NCBI RefSeq assembly: GCF_001039355.2 | Contig: NW_019774936.1 | Coordinates: 124,001 to 188,000 of the forward strand | DNA from: Lingula anatina | Lineage: Eukaryota; Brachiopoda; Lingulata; Lingulida; Lingulidae | Length of the DNA stretch: 64,000 nt | Reading direction: 5' to 3' | Part shown: in pieces, positions 1 through 13,790 of the stretch | How positions within the stretch are numbered: position 1 is the stretch's first letter | Layout: each line of letters begins with the position of its first letter | Position numbers and translations under genes: made by a program | The notes under the pieces: generated by a model | Databases searched by the model: none | Seen by the model: only the letters and a program-made list of their open reading frames with translations | What the model was told of the DNA's origin: nothing

Positions 1-335
1 TCTGCGGTGTTTGTAGAAACGCCTGGAAAAAAAGAGGAAAATAATAGTGCATAATAAGCTGAAAACTACCAATATACAAAAGAAGGTGGAAAAGAAAAAG
101 GAAAAGCTCCCCCTCCCCCCCCCCAAAAAAAAAAGAGACAGAGAGAGAGAGAGAAAATGCCCACTTCCATTTAATCGGCACCCCTCCCTGTTTTATCTGT
201 TTTTTAAGTAGCATTTGCATCTAGAAGAAAAGCAGAAATCAAAACATCCATATTGTTTGTGTTTCATACCCTTTTAACTTTTTATAAATTGACCTATTTA
301 TCGTTTATTTTGTTGATATTACATGCTGCACTCAC

Positions 336-1646
336 CATTGTCGTAGGGGATACCACGAATAGCCTGTTTCACTTGCTCAGCATCTGTGTGGGTATCCAGC
401 GAGAAATCCACCTTAGTTTTCGCTGCCTCTGAGAACCGAACAACTCCAATTCGAGGCTTTGAGGTGGAAGTTGCGCCAGCTTGACTGTAGATGAAGTTCA
501 CGATGGACTGTATAAAGAAAACGCAATTTCTTAAATATTGACTCTTTAAACGGTCACTTAGTTTAAATTTGTTATAACTCATTCTTTGCAAATAGCACTT
601 CACTTTAATGCAACCAAGTTAAGAAAACGTTTTCGTTATTCGAAGTCAGTGTCACAAGAGCGAACGAATGGATTGATTCGAAAACGCCAGCTCCACATTT
701 TGTCTGGAGCAAAAAGAGGTCTGGACTGACCACCACTCAAGTCATTGGCACCGTTGGCAGCTTTTATATTTTGTTTATATTTGTTGAATGAAATAGTGAG
801 ACATTGTCCACGTTCACTTTCGGCACAGGCAAGGGAGTATTCATACGGCGTGTGCAATACTTTAATCTTAACACAATATATGTGAAATATAATGATCACG
901 TCAAATAAGTATTAAAAAAATACAAAAGAAAAAAAAGAAGAATTACTCACTTCCATGAATGACTTTCCGATAGTATAATTCGTTGAGCCTATACTGGCGC
1001 TGCTATCCAGAACAAACATCAAATCTGGCATCGTCGGCGCGGGCTTTGGGTCAGTTGCAGTCGAAACCACCCGAGACCCCAAGGTACCCCTCAACCGTAC
1101 CCCTCCCCGTGACGAACTTCCCGTACTAAACAGTGGTGTTATTGATGCAAACTGAGTTTGCCGTATTGGGAATAACTTAGTCATGAACCCGCGCACCATG
1201 GCGGAGGCAACGTCGCTTGAAGACCGAAAAGTCGAGCCTGTAAGAATTAAATAAAAAAACAGCTTTTTGAAAGTGAAACTTTTTCTGTCTGTAAAATTGA
1301 AGCCATTTTCATTATTGGAAGGCGAATGAAAAATAGATCGGTGAATCCTTCTCTTAGCGTCTTCCAGTATTTATTTCATAATATTTCTTAAGCATGAGGC
1401 GGAATGATAGGATATCGACAACCAAGCTTGGAATAAACGCGTTACAAGTAATCCATAGTAATCTATACTTTTACTAAATTGCTCATTCACAAATGCAATA
1501 GTAAAATAGCAGAATTTTTTTTTCTATAAACGGTTCATCAAGTTCAAACACCTTTTGCAGATTTTTGCTTCATATATTTAAGTTAGCTTACCCTGTGTTG
1601 CTACAGCCACACAAAACAAAACCGTCAGAAACGGAGCCAGCTTCAT
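336..1646 (-). CDS. Secreted von Willebrand A-domain protein, 5' part (partial)
   Basis: Three spliced exons read leftward: 1646-1592 (signal peptide, starts MKLAPFLTVLFCVAVATQ), 1237-951 and 507-336; the gene continues off the left edge. All junctions have GT/AG ends and keep the frame (phases 1, 0, 1). After a Ser/Arg-rich stretch of ~70 residues comes a VWA beta-strand and MIDAS start, PDLMFVLDSSASIG (DxSxS), then RIGVVRFSEAAKTKVDF and a helix typical of the family (TDAEQVKQAIRGIPY). The later MIDAS Thr and Asp fall outside the window. VWA domains of this matrilin/collagen type bind proteins in a metal-dependent way in extracellular matrix; related proteins occur in mollusc shell and byssus. 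The gene is divergent from the paralog array to its right. Domain call is firm; the wider protein architecture cannot be seen. Confidence 0.75.
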
Positions 1647-1840
1647 CTTTCAGACAGTCCAATTTCCCCCAAGATGAAATTTCTTAGTTGTTTCTTGCTA
1701 ATAACACTTTACCTTTGTACAGGCTAAATGTTAAAAACGGATGGACTCGACTGTAGCCTTAGTGAGGAAGCGAGCAGCATCCACGAGCAAGCATTCGCAG
1801 CGGTGTCTGAGCTACATGTACTAGTAAAGACACGAAGCTT

Positions 1841-1849
1841 CTTTTTATA
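1841..1849 (-). promoter_or_regulatory. TATA box of the VWA gene
   Basis: TATAAAAAG on the minus strand, about 195 bases upstream of the ATG at 1646. A start of transcription near 1815 would give an unspliced 5' UTR of about 170 bases. Confidence 0.5.
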
Positions 1850-4800
1850 GATTTCCAACCCGGATTCAGTCGCCATGAGAAGAAATACGAATTATAAACA
1901 TCTGCCAAACATCATGCACGTTAATCTTATTCCAAACAAACCTTGACCCGAATTTTTAATTCGAAAAAGATGTTAATTAGTCACAGAGTTGAAAGTGCTG
2001 GTTACGTTCGCTGGCAGAATTTCTTGGTATTCTGGCAGCTTGCGTCATTTAAATTGCTCATTTAAACAAAACGGGAAACAACAAGGAAAAGTAAATTGGT
2101 TTTTTGAGCTGTTTTCCTGTTGTTTTCACTTCATTCCTTTACAAAGGATGTTTATGATAATATTTTAATTGCGATTTCTCGGCAATGCGTCACAGTTTAT
2201 TAGGAATAGGAAATTCCATAGGGCGAGGGGGGAAGGGAGGGGGGCACGAGGTTCCTCTCTCCTGAGACAATGCAAGAAAGCCTTAGTACATGTACATGTA
2301 TCATGGACCATTCTTACAGCAGATAAAAAGACTTAGGGCCGTCATTTCATTCCCCGGTAAAAAAAAATGCTTACATTACATATGTGAATCCTGCAAGGTG
2401 GGGGTATTATGTTTGTGTGTGTGAAAAAAAGAAATTGCAGAACAATGCTAATTTTTTCAGACTGACAGATTCTCTATTCTGTGTGCCCCCTCTTACTAGT
2501 AGTTATTCTGTATCAAATTAGACTACTTTTTATCACCCTTACAATTGAGACAAGCCTTTTACGTGATCTCTCTCTCTCTGTGTGTGTGTGATTGTGTGTG
2601 TGTGTGTGTGTGTGTGGAGAGAGAGAGAGAGAGAGAGAGCGGGAGGGAGCGGCCTCAGTCATTTGCAAGACATACGTGCATATGCCATGATATTGTTAGA
2701 AACAGGACATCCGTAAAGTGGAACAGAAGCATGTAATAATCTGCATTTTTCTCGTTCTTTGAGGCACCCGTGACCGGTAAGTTCATTTCTACGCTTGTGC
2801 TAGATGTCATTAAAACGAAAAATGAAAAACATTACCATTCACGTGAAAAAGTTGAGTTCCATTGTACAAAAGTTTAGTCTGCAGCTGCAGTTGTTTACGT
2901 AAGTAACATTTCTTAAAGCAAGAGGAATTAGATACATAGAACCTTTACTGAAGTGGAATGTTTTTTCTGTTATTTTCTTTGTTCTGTTATCATTTATTAT
3001 TATTTATAATAATTTATAATGTATACATTTGCAAACAGCAACAGAGCGTGCTGTAAAAATGCGCTTGGTGCGATGGCGTAAAGCAAAGTTGTGGTAGTTG
3101 CAATGAGGCGAGCATTTCCACTAATGGACTAGAGTTGAAAATCAGACTTATCTAAGATTGCCTTACTGGTGGATCCATGATTTTTATTCTACTGGGAGAA
3201 GGGTAGGTTAGACAGTGAGACCAATAATCAAAATAGAATTTTGGTAGTCAACTTTGCGATGCTACAGTAGCAAACAAAGTCGGCTATATAAAAAGCAAAC
3301 TTAGTGTAAAACGACCCCTTTTGGTACACTAGGTCATTTTTCAACTTCATCTTCTGAATTATAAGAGCAAAAGGAATATCTAATTGTTGGTCTTTATTTG
3401 CAAAAAATTTGGTATAGGAAAAAAGGGACACCGAACAACCAAAATCTCTAAAGCTTTGCATGTCCGTAAAAGTGATGATGCATTTTGGAGATATTAATAG
3501 GCTTATTTGGCAGAAACAAATCTAAATTCCGTAAAAAAGTAAGAAGTTAAGAGTTTATGTTTATATAATGCTATTTCATGTTTTCAGTGATATATTTTAG
3601 TAAGAAGAACTCCACACAATATCCACGATAAAATATAAATTATGAAATAGATTGTACAAAATTTATTACAGAAGTCACCTGTAAAGAACAAATATTGTCG
3701 GGTAATTACAATATGGATATCCTAAGTATTGTCAAAATTACAGATATACATGTATTTCGGGAAATAAAATAAGCCCCCCTCTCCGATAAACTAATCAACA
3801 AAACTGAATTATTATAGATAAGTGTTTCTTAAGCTAAGTAGGGCTATTTTAAACAACTGCAGTAACGACGAAAGCCCACCGTTCTTCATATATATGTATA
3901 AAATGCGCTTATTTCCTTAATTCTCTTTGTGAAGACTACGCTGATTATACTTTTAATTCAGATTTTAATAGATATGAGTATTCTTCAGTAAATTGAATCT
4001 AAAATAAACAATGACAGTTAAGGAACTCTAAGAAACGCGCCGTCCTGTAATTCTTCATCCGTAACGGCAAATGCAGAAAAATCAGAAACATGAGGTTACG
4101 ACTTAAAAGTTCTTTCGTATATTTAGAGATGCTTTTTATCTTCCTTCTATTTCATTGCATGTCACAAACATAACTTGTGCATAATTCACATTCTTTTGAG
4201 TTGAAATGCTGGAATTTCAATAAACTTACGTGACAGTCACAGTTCATATGTGATCGGGACTTGAGTAGGACGTGAGTAACCGTCTCTGCCATTATCCCGC
4301 CTGCTAAAGTTTAAATAATGTACGTTTAAACCTTTTTTGCTTGTGCCATTCTGATAAGCCAAGAAAACACACTTAGAGCGGCGCAATTCATCCTCTTTAG
4401 CTTCAAACACACTTTTCGCGACAAAAGTCCAGAAATATTCATGAGCAATAACACCAGGCCTAATAAAAGACACACAAAATCTCGTACGCCGTTGTTTCCT
4501 TGTCTTAATTGACTCCTGCTGGTCAGCTATCTTTCAGTTGCAGAGCAGTGACCTAAAACATTAAGCGACTCTCACGTGTGGCCAATGACCAACTCTGCCT
4601 CTAAATCTGACCTATCTCAGCGGTCATCCATCATGGCGTTATCAGCGGACGCGGAGTGAATTTGAATTGTAAATTTAAGCCCCGTGCTCCGTGTGACCAT
4701 GCTAAGGGACGCGATGAAATCTTGCATCTTCTGATAGACTACGTTTCCTCATGTAATATACATACAAGTGCTCTGAGATAGCAATAGGTGTAATCTTTGA

Positions 4801-7800
4801 GAAAATGGGGGAACGGGGCATATTTTGCTATAATAAAGATCGTCATCAGCTGGTGTGCTGCACATGGAGGACCTACAGGTAGTGACACAGTGCCATAGCA
4901 GAAAATATCCTATAAACTATTTAAAATCCGATTTAAAAATTTTAAGATGACATGAGTATATTTGTCTCATATTAGTTAGTCAGTGTGAAGCTATTAAAAC
5001 GGTTTTGACTTTCACTTTATTTGAGATATTATTTTAAGTTAGATTTACCCAAATCATTTGTGATTGACGACAAATGACAGAATATGAGCAGAAATGATAT
5101 TTTCAGTTTTCTTATTTACACAGGGGACACGTAGTGTTTTATTTATTTATTCATTTTTTATCTTTTAATTATTATTTTTATTTATAAAAAGTACGCAGTT
5201 TTCCAACAAAAAGGAAATGGCAAACTGTACCCAGACCTTCGTGAAAGAAATAATGTTCTATGCAAAGCAATCTCTGAGGGGCTTTGCCTTGAGATTTAAA
5301 CCTCTCTCAAATATTATTTTATCGTTCAAAATCATAATCTGTCACAAAAGCATTAGGTTATAAATCTCAGTGAACTCATCAACTGTTCTAGGATGACACG
5401 TTCCTTCAGTACAATCATAATTCGTGTGCGTCTATATATATTTTTAATTCAAGTACTAAATATATGTATAAATCGTGTTGTGATTTTGGAAATAAATATC
5501 TCTTCTTTCTAAACAATATTTCGAGGAGCACTTACGTCATGTGTAAAGCCACCTGAACATGCATCTGCTCCAACCCATATTACGTTGAACTGATTCAAGC
5601 AATGTGCACTCATTGCGCAGACAGAAAATTTTTCTGAAATTGCCTACTCTCATCCCAGCCGTGCTTAAAAAACCTAGCTTGCGAATAGAACTTATTCTGA
5701 TGATGTTACACAAACTTATATATTTGAGTGAGGCTCAACTCCTCTTTGCCTCCCTATACCGCATTTGCTTGTTCATAAATACGTACAGTGTATTCGATGT
5801 ATCCCTCCCTAAATAAAAATGTCACTTTCTTGGAAAGTATAAGCAGGCCCCTCAAAAAGAATTACACGGTCTTGAAAGTGTCAAGTGAAATTAATCCGGA
5901 CACAATTATTTGCACCGCCTCGTTCGTTCTTTTTTCTTTATCTCCGGTCCAATGTTTTCATATAGTAAGAGAGGATATCCCCAAGAAGAGATTCCCACAG
6001 ACGTTTGTCCTATCAGACTCGGTGAACCAATGTGACAGTCTGGCGACTTGACAGAGGTGACATTATCGTCGTCACGATATTTAAACTGACAGAACACAAT
6101 ACTTTTGTAACAGAAAAAAGGGTCAGTCTCTAATTTGAAAAAAAAAATCTTTAAATGTTATTCACTATTTTGGTGGTCGTTGGTGGATACATACGCGATC
6201 GTGCAAATGTTAAATGTGTGTTAATGTAAAATCAAGATATGCCCGCTTTCATGTGCAACAATATACAGTTTATGTATAACGGTAACGTAAATTAATTACG
6301 GCTGATAAAATTATTTACTGAATTATTAATACAACAAGACAATGCGTTTAATGGGTAACGGTAGATAAATATTTCGTTTGTAACTTATCACCGTAACCTG
6401 CAATATATATTACACATGATAAAATCACTTTCTGAATTATTAATGTGAGTTCTCCTGCAGGGCTCTAATTATACCTCGGAGTCACCAGATTAACTAAAAA
6501 TTGCATAAAATTGCTAATTTTTGGATGAAATCTTAAATATTGCATATTTTGCGTGCATGTACTGATATGGTGCATAATTGAAGATGATGTGTTTGTACGC
6601 GTAGTATGCAATTTCATATGATGATATATACCAAATTAAATAAGATAACGGTATTTAGAAGACCCATTAAATTAACAAATCACACAAACTCAGTTTAATG
6701 TGCGTGCAGCTGGGACACGTGCATGCGATTATATTGCATTATTGAACATTAACAAGGTTACCCTGCCCCCCCACAAATACATTAACATCACACACACAGG
6801 TACACGCACACGCACTAGCACACGCACACACACAATATAGGCCAAATGCGATTTTACCAACTTCTAAATAATTATGCAACTAACCATATTTAATATGTGT
6901 TTGTCATTAATAGAATGATATAGATAATAACAAGTGTGTTAAAATCATAGCAACCCAAAGGTTTAAGTTATACAAATAGACAAGTGAGGATAACACATAT
7001 TATTAAATCTTTTAAGCACAGGTTTCAAAAACCCGTGTGAAGAAAACGGAAGAAAAGTGTTGCAAAAACGAACTGTTTAAAACTTTGGCTCTATTTGAAA
7101 ATGCTTTTTCTCAAAGTTCTTTTGGATTTGGCGATTAAAAGACTTTAAAAGTAAAACAATAGTAATATAAAAATTACTGTCATTATTGTCATTAGTCATA
7201 TTATTTCACGCCTTATTACATATTTTGCTTTGGCTGGGGGCATTTGAAGTAGGTGATATTGTTATTACAATTAACATGTCGCATAAAATATCAACCATTA
7301 CACATTGCATATTTAAATGCGAAACATATCCTTTCTGTCTACATTTTGACAAAAAAAGTTGAGAAACTAATTGCTATCAATAAAAAAAAACGGATTTTTT
7401 TAGATAAAATGAAACACTTCACAACTTTACTATACATTCTCTGCTGGCTTAATCTAAGTACATTTTACGTCCCGTCTCGCATCTATAAAACACTGATATT
7501 AAAAAACTCATTGTAAGAAGTTGTTTATTATGCGGTTAGGGAAACAAGGAAAGAATTTTGATCCCGTCCCGCTGCGGTCAAAAGTGTTAGTCAAATTAGT
7601 ACACTTGGCCCTTAGATGACCCGAGAAATGATCGGTCTTGTTGATATTTGTCTATGTTATAGCAGCTTTGTAAGATTAATACTGAGTATATCAAAAGTAA
7701 ATGCAAGTTCGACCTCAGAGGTGTCAACTTAACGGGTTTAATAAATAACAACTAAGGTGGTTATCTGTTTTGAGAGAGAGTTGGGAAATAAGCATGGAAA

Positions 7801-9035
7801 AAGTATGTATGGAAGCGTGGTTCCTATAAAGAAAAAATACTGACACGCTATCTTTATACATCTTGATGAAAGTCTTGGATTGGAAAACTACTTTTGATTA
7901 TTTCAGTTGAGGTTCTATGTTCCCAAAGATATTACATTTTCGATTTATATGTGAAGTTGAACCAAGCAATTCATTGCCCCTCCTTTAAGTGTACTACATA
8001 ACCCCCCCCCCTTTACTATGATTTTTATTTAGCGATAGTGTTTTAAGCACTTTATCAACGAATTTATTAAAAAAACGTCGAAAAACAACGTTAAATCTGG
8101 AGTTTTACGAATGTGTTGGGCATTCCATTTCAACAGTAAACTGTCATTTGATGCAATAAAAAACGAATAAAAACTTTCCTGTTGTACTTTTTATAGGGAG
8201 ACAGACAAAAATTCAATAATACAAATCTTCACTTTTATATTTTAAAAACTCAATTTCCTATATCAGAGCAGTCAGAGAAAGACAAAAAATCTCAATTTGT
8301 TGCGCTTAATAGTTTATCATTATTCAACATAATAATCAAATCTAATTAAAACCAGTCTTATTGCACGTTGTCGTGTCCATTGCTGTTAAAGAGGAACGAG
8401 GAAGAGGGAAACATGATCTGGAGAGTTAACATTGTGAATTATCATAATAGAAACCAACCAAAGCACCTCCTCATTAGACATGTATTAGGGGTACAAGCGT
8501 GGAATAATCACTTAGGGGTAGGTGGCGATTATCGCTACTTAATCCAAGTCCATTAACATTCTCTTAATTAGGCAATCAGGTGTCCTTCCTTAAACTGAGA
8601 TCACGCAAGAAAGGGAAAAAAGTCCTTTACCTCACCACAGGCCGACCTTTGTAATTCGCACCCCTGTTTAATCTGCGGTGGTCGGTGATTAGATTTCATT
8701 ATACGAGATATCGATATGACTGAAAAGCGCTGAATAACTAATGAGGACATGTATAACACTTGCATATCATTAAGACTTTGGTCATTGAAATGATTTTCCT
8801 TGAGGTTACCTTGCGCGCACTTGCCGTGACTGGGACATGGCTTATCACGAACTAATTAAAGGGCAACGTCTCCATATTCTAATCAGGGACCAAACGACTT
8901 TCCATATTTGGAATCCAAAGTTTAATAGTCTTGCTGGACGATTTTTCAAGCAGATAACTACTTTCCCGATTACCTTCCCTCTCATGAATTTCACATACGA
9001 TTGCGTGTTTTTCCCGTCCTGGTGAGAAGAGAAAA
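1850..9035. other. Intergenic region between the VWA gene and the paralog array
   Basis: About 7 kb of AT-rich DNA with no convincing exon. It contains a (TC)n(TG)n(AG)n tract at 2567-2639, a CA-rich tract near 6790-6835 and a loose internal duplication near 6305-6440 (two copies of GATAAAAT...TGAATTATTAAT). Short ORFs here lack domain signal or splice support. Confidence 0.5.
2567..2639. repeat. Compound TC/TG/AG microsatellite
   Basis: Runs of TC, then TG, then AG dinucleotides. A short ORF through it encodes only Cys-Val and Glu-Arg dipeptides and is not a gene. Confidence 0.9.
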
Positions 9036-9039
9036 CTGA

Positions 9040-9090
9040 CCAATAGCTGGCCGGGGAGAGCTTCCTGATCATCCGGCCGGCCACTATAAT
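9040..9090 (+). promoter_or_regulatory. Promoter of paralog P1 (CCAAT plus TATA-like)
   Basis: CCAAT at 9040-9044 and CTATAAT at 9084-9090. They precede a noncoding first exon that ends at the donor AAG|GTAATT (exon end 9198). The other six paralogs have TATAAAA at the equivalent place. Confidence 0.55.
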
Positions 9091-9584
9091 ACCCGGCTCT
9101 CTGGCAGCATTCGACACAAACTTTCGCAGCACAGTCTCAAGGACAAGCAAGCAGCAGCACCAGTCAACACATCAACGGACTTCAGTCGCACTAAGAAGGT
9201 AATTTTTATTTGGAGAGAGTGGTGTCTTTTGGTGACTATGGCGCCCCAGGGCTACTCCTGAGTTAGCAGGGAGCTACCTAGTGACCAGCCACATTTAAGG
9301 GTATAAGAGCCGGAAAAAGGGCTCTGGATAAGAATTCATGACGATTCATTTTTACACTGCATACTTGGATAAGTGTACATTTAAGGTTGCGAAATTGCCA
9401 AGAAGGAATTATGCATTCAAAAAATTCTATGATAGAAATTATGTCTTGGTCTTAAATAAGACAAGTTATAGACACAGGTGAAAAACAAAATTAGAAATCT
9501 TTTTTCACGCACAGGCGGCATAGAAAACTTAACGTAATTAAAACAAGATGTTATCTTTACCTCAGATATGTTCTTTTGTTACAG

Positions 9585-11706
9585 ATGCAATTGACACTCT
9601 CTACTCTCGTCCTTATCGGGCTTGCTGCTCTTGTAAGAGGTGCCGAAATAGGTAAGTGACACTAAGACCGACGGAGTGAAAGAAATAATTGAAAATGTGC
9701 TAAGTATAAACATCAATATCAACAAAAGTAAATTTCCTTGAATTTTTCAAAGGTGAAGCGAACTTAATATATCAATAATCATTACTGCACGCTTGACATT
9801 TTCAAAAATTATTTGCACAAATTAAGTAAATAAGTTAATTAGGGCAATGCGTATCAAAACATCATTCCTAAGGGAGAGAATAAGAACACATAAGATGTGT
9901 GCAGGAATTTATTTGTTATACCTTGTCTTGCAGATCTGCTCGGCGTATGTGATCCCCACAAGGATATCTGTGTTGCCAAGTACTCCAGCTGCGAGCCATT
10001 CCTCGGAAATGTCAACGGTGAGAAATACGCCATGGTGGAAGCTAAAGCCGGTCTCCTTGAGGTGAACCCTAACTCCAGAAGATGTACTTGTCTCCCTGGC
10101 TTCAGCGCTGTCAACATCGGAAAAGCTGTCGGTGACAGCGTCCGTCTGGAATGTGTCCCAGGTAAAATTGAACATTTCTAAATTTAATGATTCTTCTTTT
10201 TACATAATATAAAAGAGTAATAATGTGTTTTCCCATTTCTCTAGTTTCAACAATTAAATATTTGGCTGAATACTGACCTGAATTTCATCGTTAAAATAAT
10301 GTAAAGTCGAATTTACATGTATAATATAACGAAACATGCCCAAATTAATACCTTCTTTTTTTTCAATTTCCAGTTGAGGGTGCCTCCTGCTACACCGATG
10401 GAGACTGTAACATCCGTAACTTGGATTGCCTCCCACTTCTTTCCCTGCTCCCAGGCATCTTCGGCGCCACTGGCCAACTGAACTCCGACAGTTTGTTCGC
10501 CCCAGGATTCTTGACTCCCGCTACTCAGGCGATCTACTCTTTCATCGCTGGCTTCTTGCAGCTTTCAACTCAGTTCCTGTGTGGTTTCAATCGCGTCAAC
10601 ACCATCGAATACAAGTGCGACTATCCTTCCCCATCCAAGTCTGACACATACATGTACGGTGGCGGTGCTGCTTCCGGACACGGCACAGGATTCGCTGGAG
10701 TCTGCAAGAGAGTCAACAGAAACGGAGGATACCAAGCTGGTAAGATATACATGTATTCAGTACCTTATCATACCAAACTGTATATTATATTATATTATAT
10801 TATATTATATTATATTATATTATATTTCACAGACTCAAGGTACCTGACATTTGTTTTTTTATCCAAGGGACGATAATGATAATGATCATAATGTTAACAA
10901 TCCTGCCTGTAAGGCACATATTACTTGTTCATAATTTATACCTGTATTGTAGTTTCTCTCTAACCTATGATATAAGTGTTAATCTCCTGATTGTTTTCTC
11001 TTTCAGCATCATCTCTGACAAAGGGTTCCCAGACACACCAACAACCAGCTGCACCAAGCTTTGGACACGGCGGACACAGCTTTGGACACGGCGGTAAGTT
11101 TTTTTTTTAACCAATATCTCTTCGCACGGATAACCTCATTACCTCCCTTAATCATTTTCGTTTTGCCGGACCAAATTTGAAATCATTTAATGATTTTGTC
11201 GATAAATGAATGAAAAGATTTAATATATATTTTAAAAAATGTCCCCCTGCCCCTTCCAAACCAGTGTAGGCCTGGAACATAATTTGGGTCGATATCGTAT
11301 ACATATTTAGGGTTCAAAGAGAAAAGTATGTGATGAACGAACTGGCTGGGTGTAGTTGTCTTTGCGTGGTTTTAATATCGAGTATGACGGGCGGGACTCT
11401 AATTGTATTTTCAACATTGCATGACTTTACGTTTAATTAATTATAAGAGGTCCTGTTTTACTTTCACCTACTTACGTGTGCAATTATTTTATTATTTCAG
11501 CTTTCTCCCCATACGGCGGTGCTTCATCCATGTACGGTGCCCATCCATTCGGTGGTATGTCCAACACTTTTGGAGCTGGCTACGGCGGCAACACTCATGG
11601 CAGATATGGCGGCAACTCACACAATACCTACGGCGGTAAAACATACGGTGCTGCTCAGTCCGGCCATGGTATGCCACGCAACTACGGCGGCTACGGGAGG
11701 AAGTAA
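9585..11706 (+). CDS. Paralog P1: secreted double Cys-rich protein with His/Gly/Tyr tail
   Basis: Coding exons 9585-9651, 9934-10161, 10374-10739, 11007-11093 and 11501-11706 give 317 aa; all introns are GT-AG and phase 1. Residues 1-20 are a signal peptide (MQLTLSTLVLIGLAALVRG). Residues 23-98 form a six-Cys module (DLLGVCDP, YSSCEPF, RRCTCLPGFSA, ECVP). Residues 99-220 form a second six-Cys module (CYTDGDCNIRNLDC, LCGFNRVNTIEYKC, VCKRVNRN) around a hydrophobic middle. The linker has GHGGHSFGHG; the tail has repeated YGG units, several His, and ends GGYGRK. A noncoding exon lies upstream, ending 9198. The pattern loosely recalls EB/EGF-type Cys modules, but I do not recognise the family. The two exons holding the modules are almost identical to those of P2-P5. 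Probable extracellular structural protein; the His-Gly tail could bind metal (inference). Confidence 0.88.
10781..10825. repeat. ATATT pentanucleotide microsatellite in P1 intron
   Basis: Nine tandem TATAT/TATTA units about 40 bases after the donor of the second Cys-module exon. Confidence 0.9.
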
Positions 11707-12146
11707 GAAGACAATCTTTGCTGTTCTCGCCGTCCTGATGAGATATGTGACGAGGATAACTGGTGCTCATTGTTTTCCATTGCCGAAGTCATCCCATTGA
11801 GCTGTTATGTAACTAAGCTTTAAATCGAGTGACTTTAAACTTTATCCTTATACCAACAGTATTTTTTCTTCTTTGCTTTTGATCTTTTTTTTCTCATTTT
11901 TTCCACGGCTAATGTGTAACATGCCGCCTTTCTTACTTAACGATCTCAGGAATTTTGTTCAAATGGCATAGTTTTCTTTTCATGGTACATATATATTTAA
12001 TGACGGGCCTCTTTTCGAAGTTGTCCTGAGATTTTTTAAAATTGTTGATCTTCGAGTTATACTGATCCCAGATATACCATGAACTTAAGATTAGGCTATT
12101 TTGCGAAATGAATTTATGAAACTCGTGCAAGATAGAACCACAGAGC

Positions 12147-12158
12147 GGGAGTCGGTGC
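12147..12158 (+). promoter_or_regulatory. Shared 3' UTR motif, P1 copy
   Basis: GGGAGTCGGTGC in the P1 3' UTR, also found downstream of P2, P5 and (two changes) P3. Function unknown. Confidence 0.4.
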
Positions 12159-12398
12159 TGACGTAAACATCTTGCGGACGATCATATAAACTCTTCATAA
12201 CTTGGACCATAAGCATTATGGGATGCATTTAGTGCTGAACTGCTATTTGCTGCATTCAAACAACACGTGGACCAAGGTAATAGAAAGACTGAATACTGGA
12301 AATGACGCTGTGTTGGGTATTTGTGTGTGCTGTGCTGTAAATACATTGTCTTGTATTTCTTTTTGTTGACTTGTAACTTATTGCTCTTATTCATATGT

Positions 12399-12404
12399 AA
12401 TAAA
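12399..12404 (+). promoter_or_regulatory. Polyadenylation signal of P1
   Basis: AATAAA about 690 bases after the stop codon, similar to the spacing seen in P2 and P3. Confidence 0.6.
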
Positions 12405-12429
12405 GCATTCTATCAAAAATCGAAGATAC

Positions 12430-13790
12430 CCGGCTTTGTAATTATTACTATAGACTCGATAATGATAAGACCGTCATATCTAATTGGCAGCGATCAAAAG
12501 TTGGCTTTGTTCTAGTATTAACCTTGTTTATATAACATTGATAACAATTATCCACAGCAAACATGGGGTGAAATCACATTACCAAGTAGATGCCAGCCTA
12601 AATAAGTCATATATTACAAATACAGTTTTAATTTCTTGATTTAAATACAATTTTGACTCTCTTCCATTTGACCTTAGATGACTAATTTATGAAATTGCCA
12701 TTGTAGTGAAAGGCCTATTAATATTTACTAAGACCGCCTCCCCTCTTTGAACTAATAACGCTTATTTGATTTACTCTTTACCAAATTTCAAATGATATAT
12801 GAATTGGATAATCCCACAGAATTTCTGAGTTCAACTTTTCTGTTGATCTTCATATTTGCACTTTGTCAGCAAAACCTGACAAGAAGACTTAATATCGCTG
12901 CCCCATTTAGTGACATTGTGAAAAGTAAAAAAAAAATTATAATAATATCTAAGTTGATATGATTCACCACAGCCATTGCTGTAACTTCTTCCTATTAAAC
13001 TGAATACCCACGACATGACCCCCGAATTGCAAAAAAAGACTCTCCAATTCATGCTATCATGTGCAAATGTCCTTTAAAAGATATGAATAAACGCTCACAA
13101 AGATTACATCACTTAATTGTGTCTATTAGGGGCCTTAAATGTACAGGCGTAAACTTTCTTAAATAGGACAAACGCGTACCCAGGATCGACAGCCTTGTCA
13201 AAGGCATTGCATTTCAGTCCTCTTTGTATTTTCAGTGAGCCAAAATTTGAACCCAGACTACTGGTTGTAAATTTGGCTTTAAAAGCGTTGAAACCCAAGT
13301 TAAAGGTGTAAATCCAAGTTAACCCATGTTTTTAAACGAAAAGTTTCGAGAAAACCAGAGTTTGATCAAAGTAAAAGAGTAAACATTAGATTTAATGAGG
13401 ACATCATCCACGTCTGATCTTAAATTTAGGGAAACTTTGGATAAGGTCATGGTGAAAGTACACTTCAAATCCCCCCATGAACCAAAACTGTTTTTTCTGC
13501 TTTTTATCTTACATGCTGTAAAATCTAAAGACTCTGATAAAAAATTCAGCTAGTACGTAATGCAAAAAAGTAGGTGTTTTTATATCCCACTGTCGTCATT
13601 TACAGTGTACCAATTAATCACCTGAAGTTAGTTCTAGATATGGAATTTGAAAAAAAAACAGTTACATTTGATTAAAATATCAACGAAAATAATATGCCTT
13701 TGAGAACGATAGTGTGTACGACCTGATTATAATTGAATTATGATAATACACCAGAAAAGGTCGTAAAAATTAAGATTGGGTGATAGTATA
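12430..13790. other. Intergenic P1-P2
   Basis: AT-rich DNA without supportable exons. There is a small local repetition of AAACCCAAGTT / AAATCCAAGTTAACCCA near 13290-13325. Confidence 0.4.

Noticed and set aside
636-899. 87-aa minus-strand ORF between VWA exons
   Set aside because: Lies in an intron whose flanking splice sites join in frame without it; no family resemblance.
2545-2736. ORF of Cys-Val and Arg-Glu dipeptides
   Set aside because: Translation of a microsatellite.
4237-4473. 78-aa minus-strand ORF
   Set aside because: No domain, splice or promoter support; length fits chance.
9854-10117. Antisense ORF over the first Cys-module exon, recurring in P1-P5
   Set aside because: It is open in all five because the sense exon is nearly identical in all five; it crosses splice sites and has no domain or promoter support.
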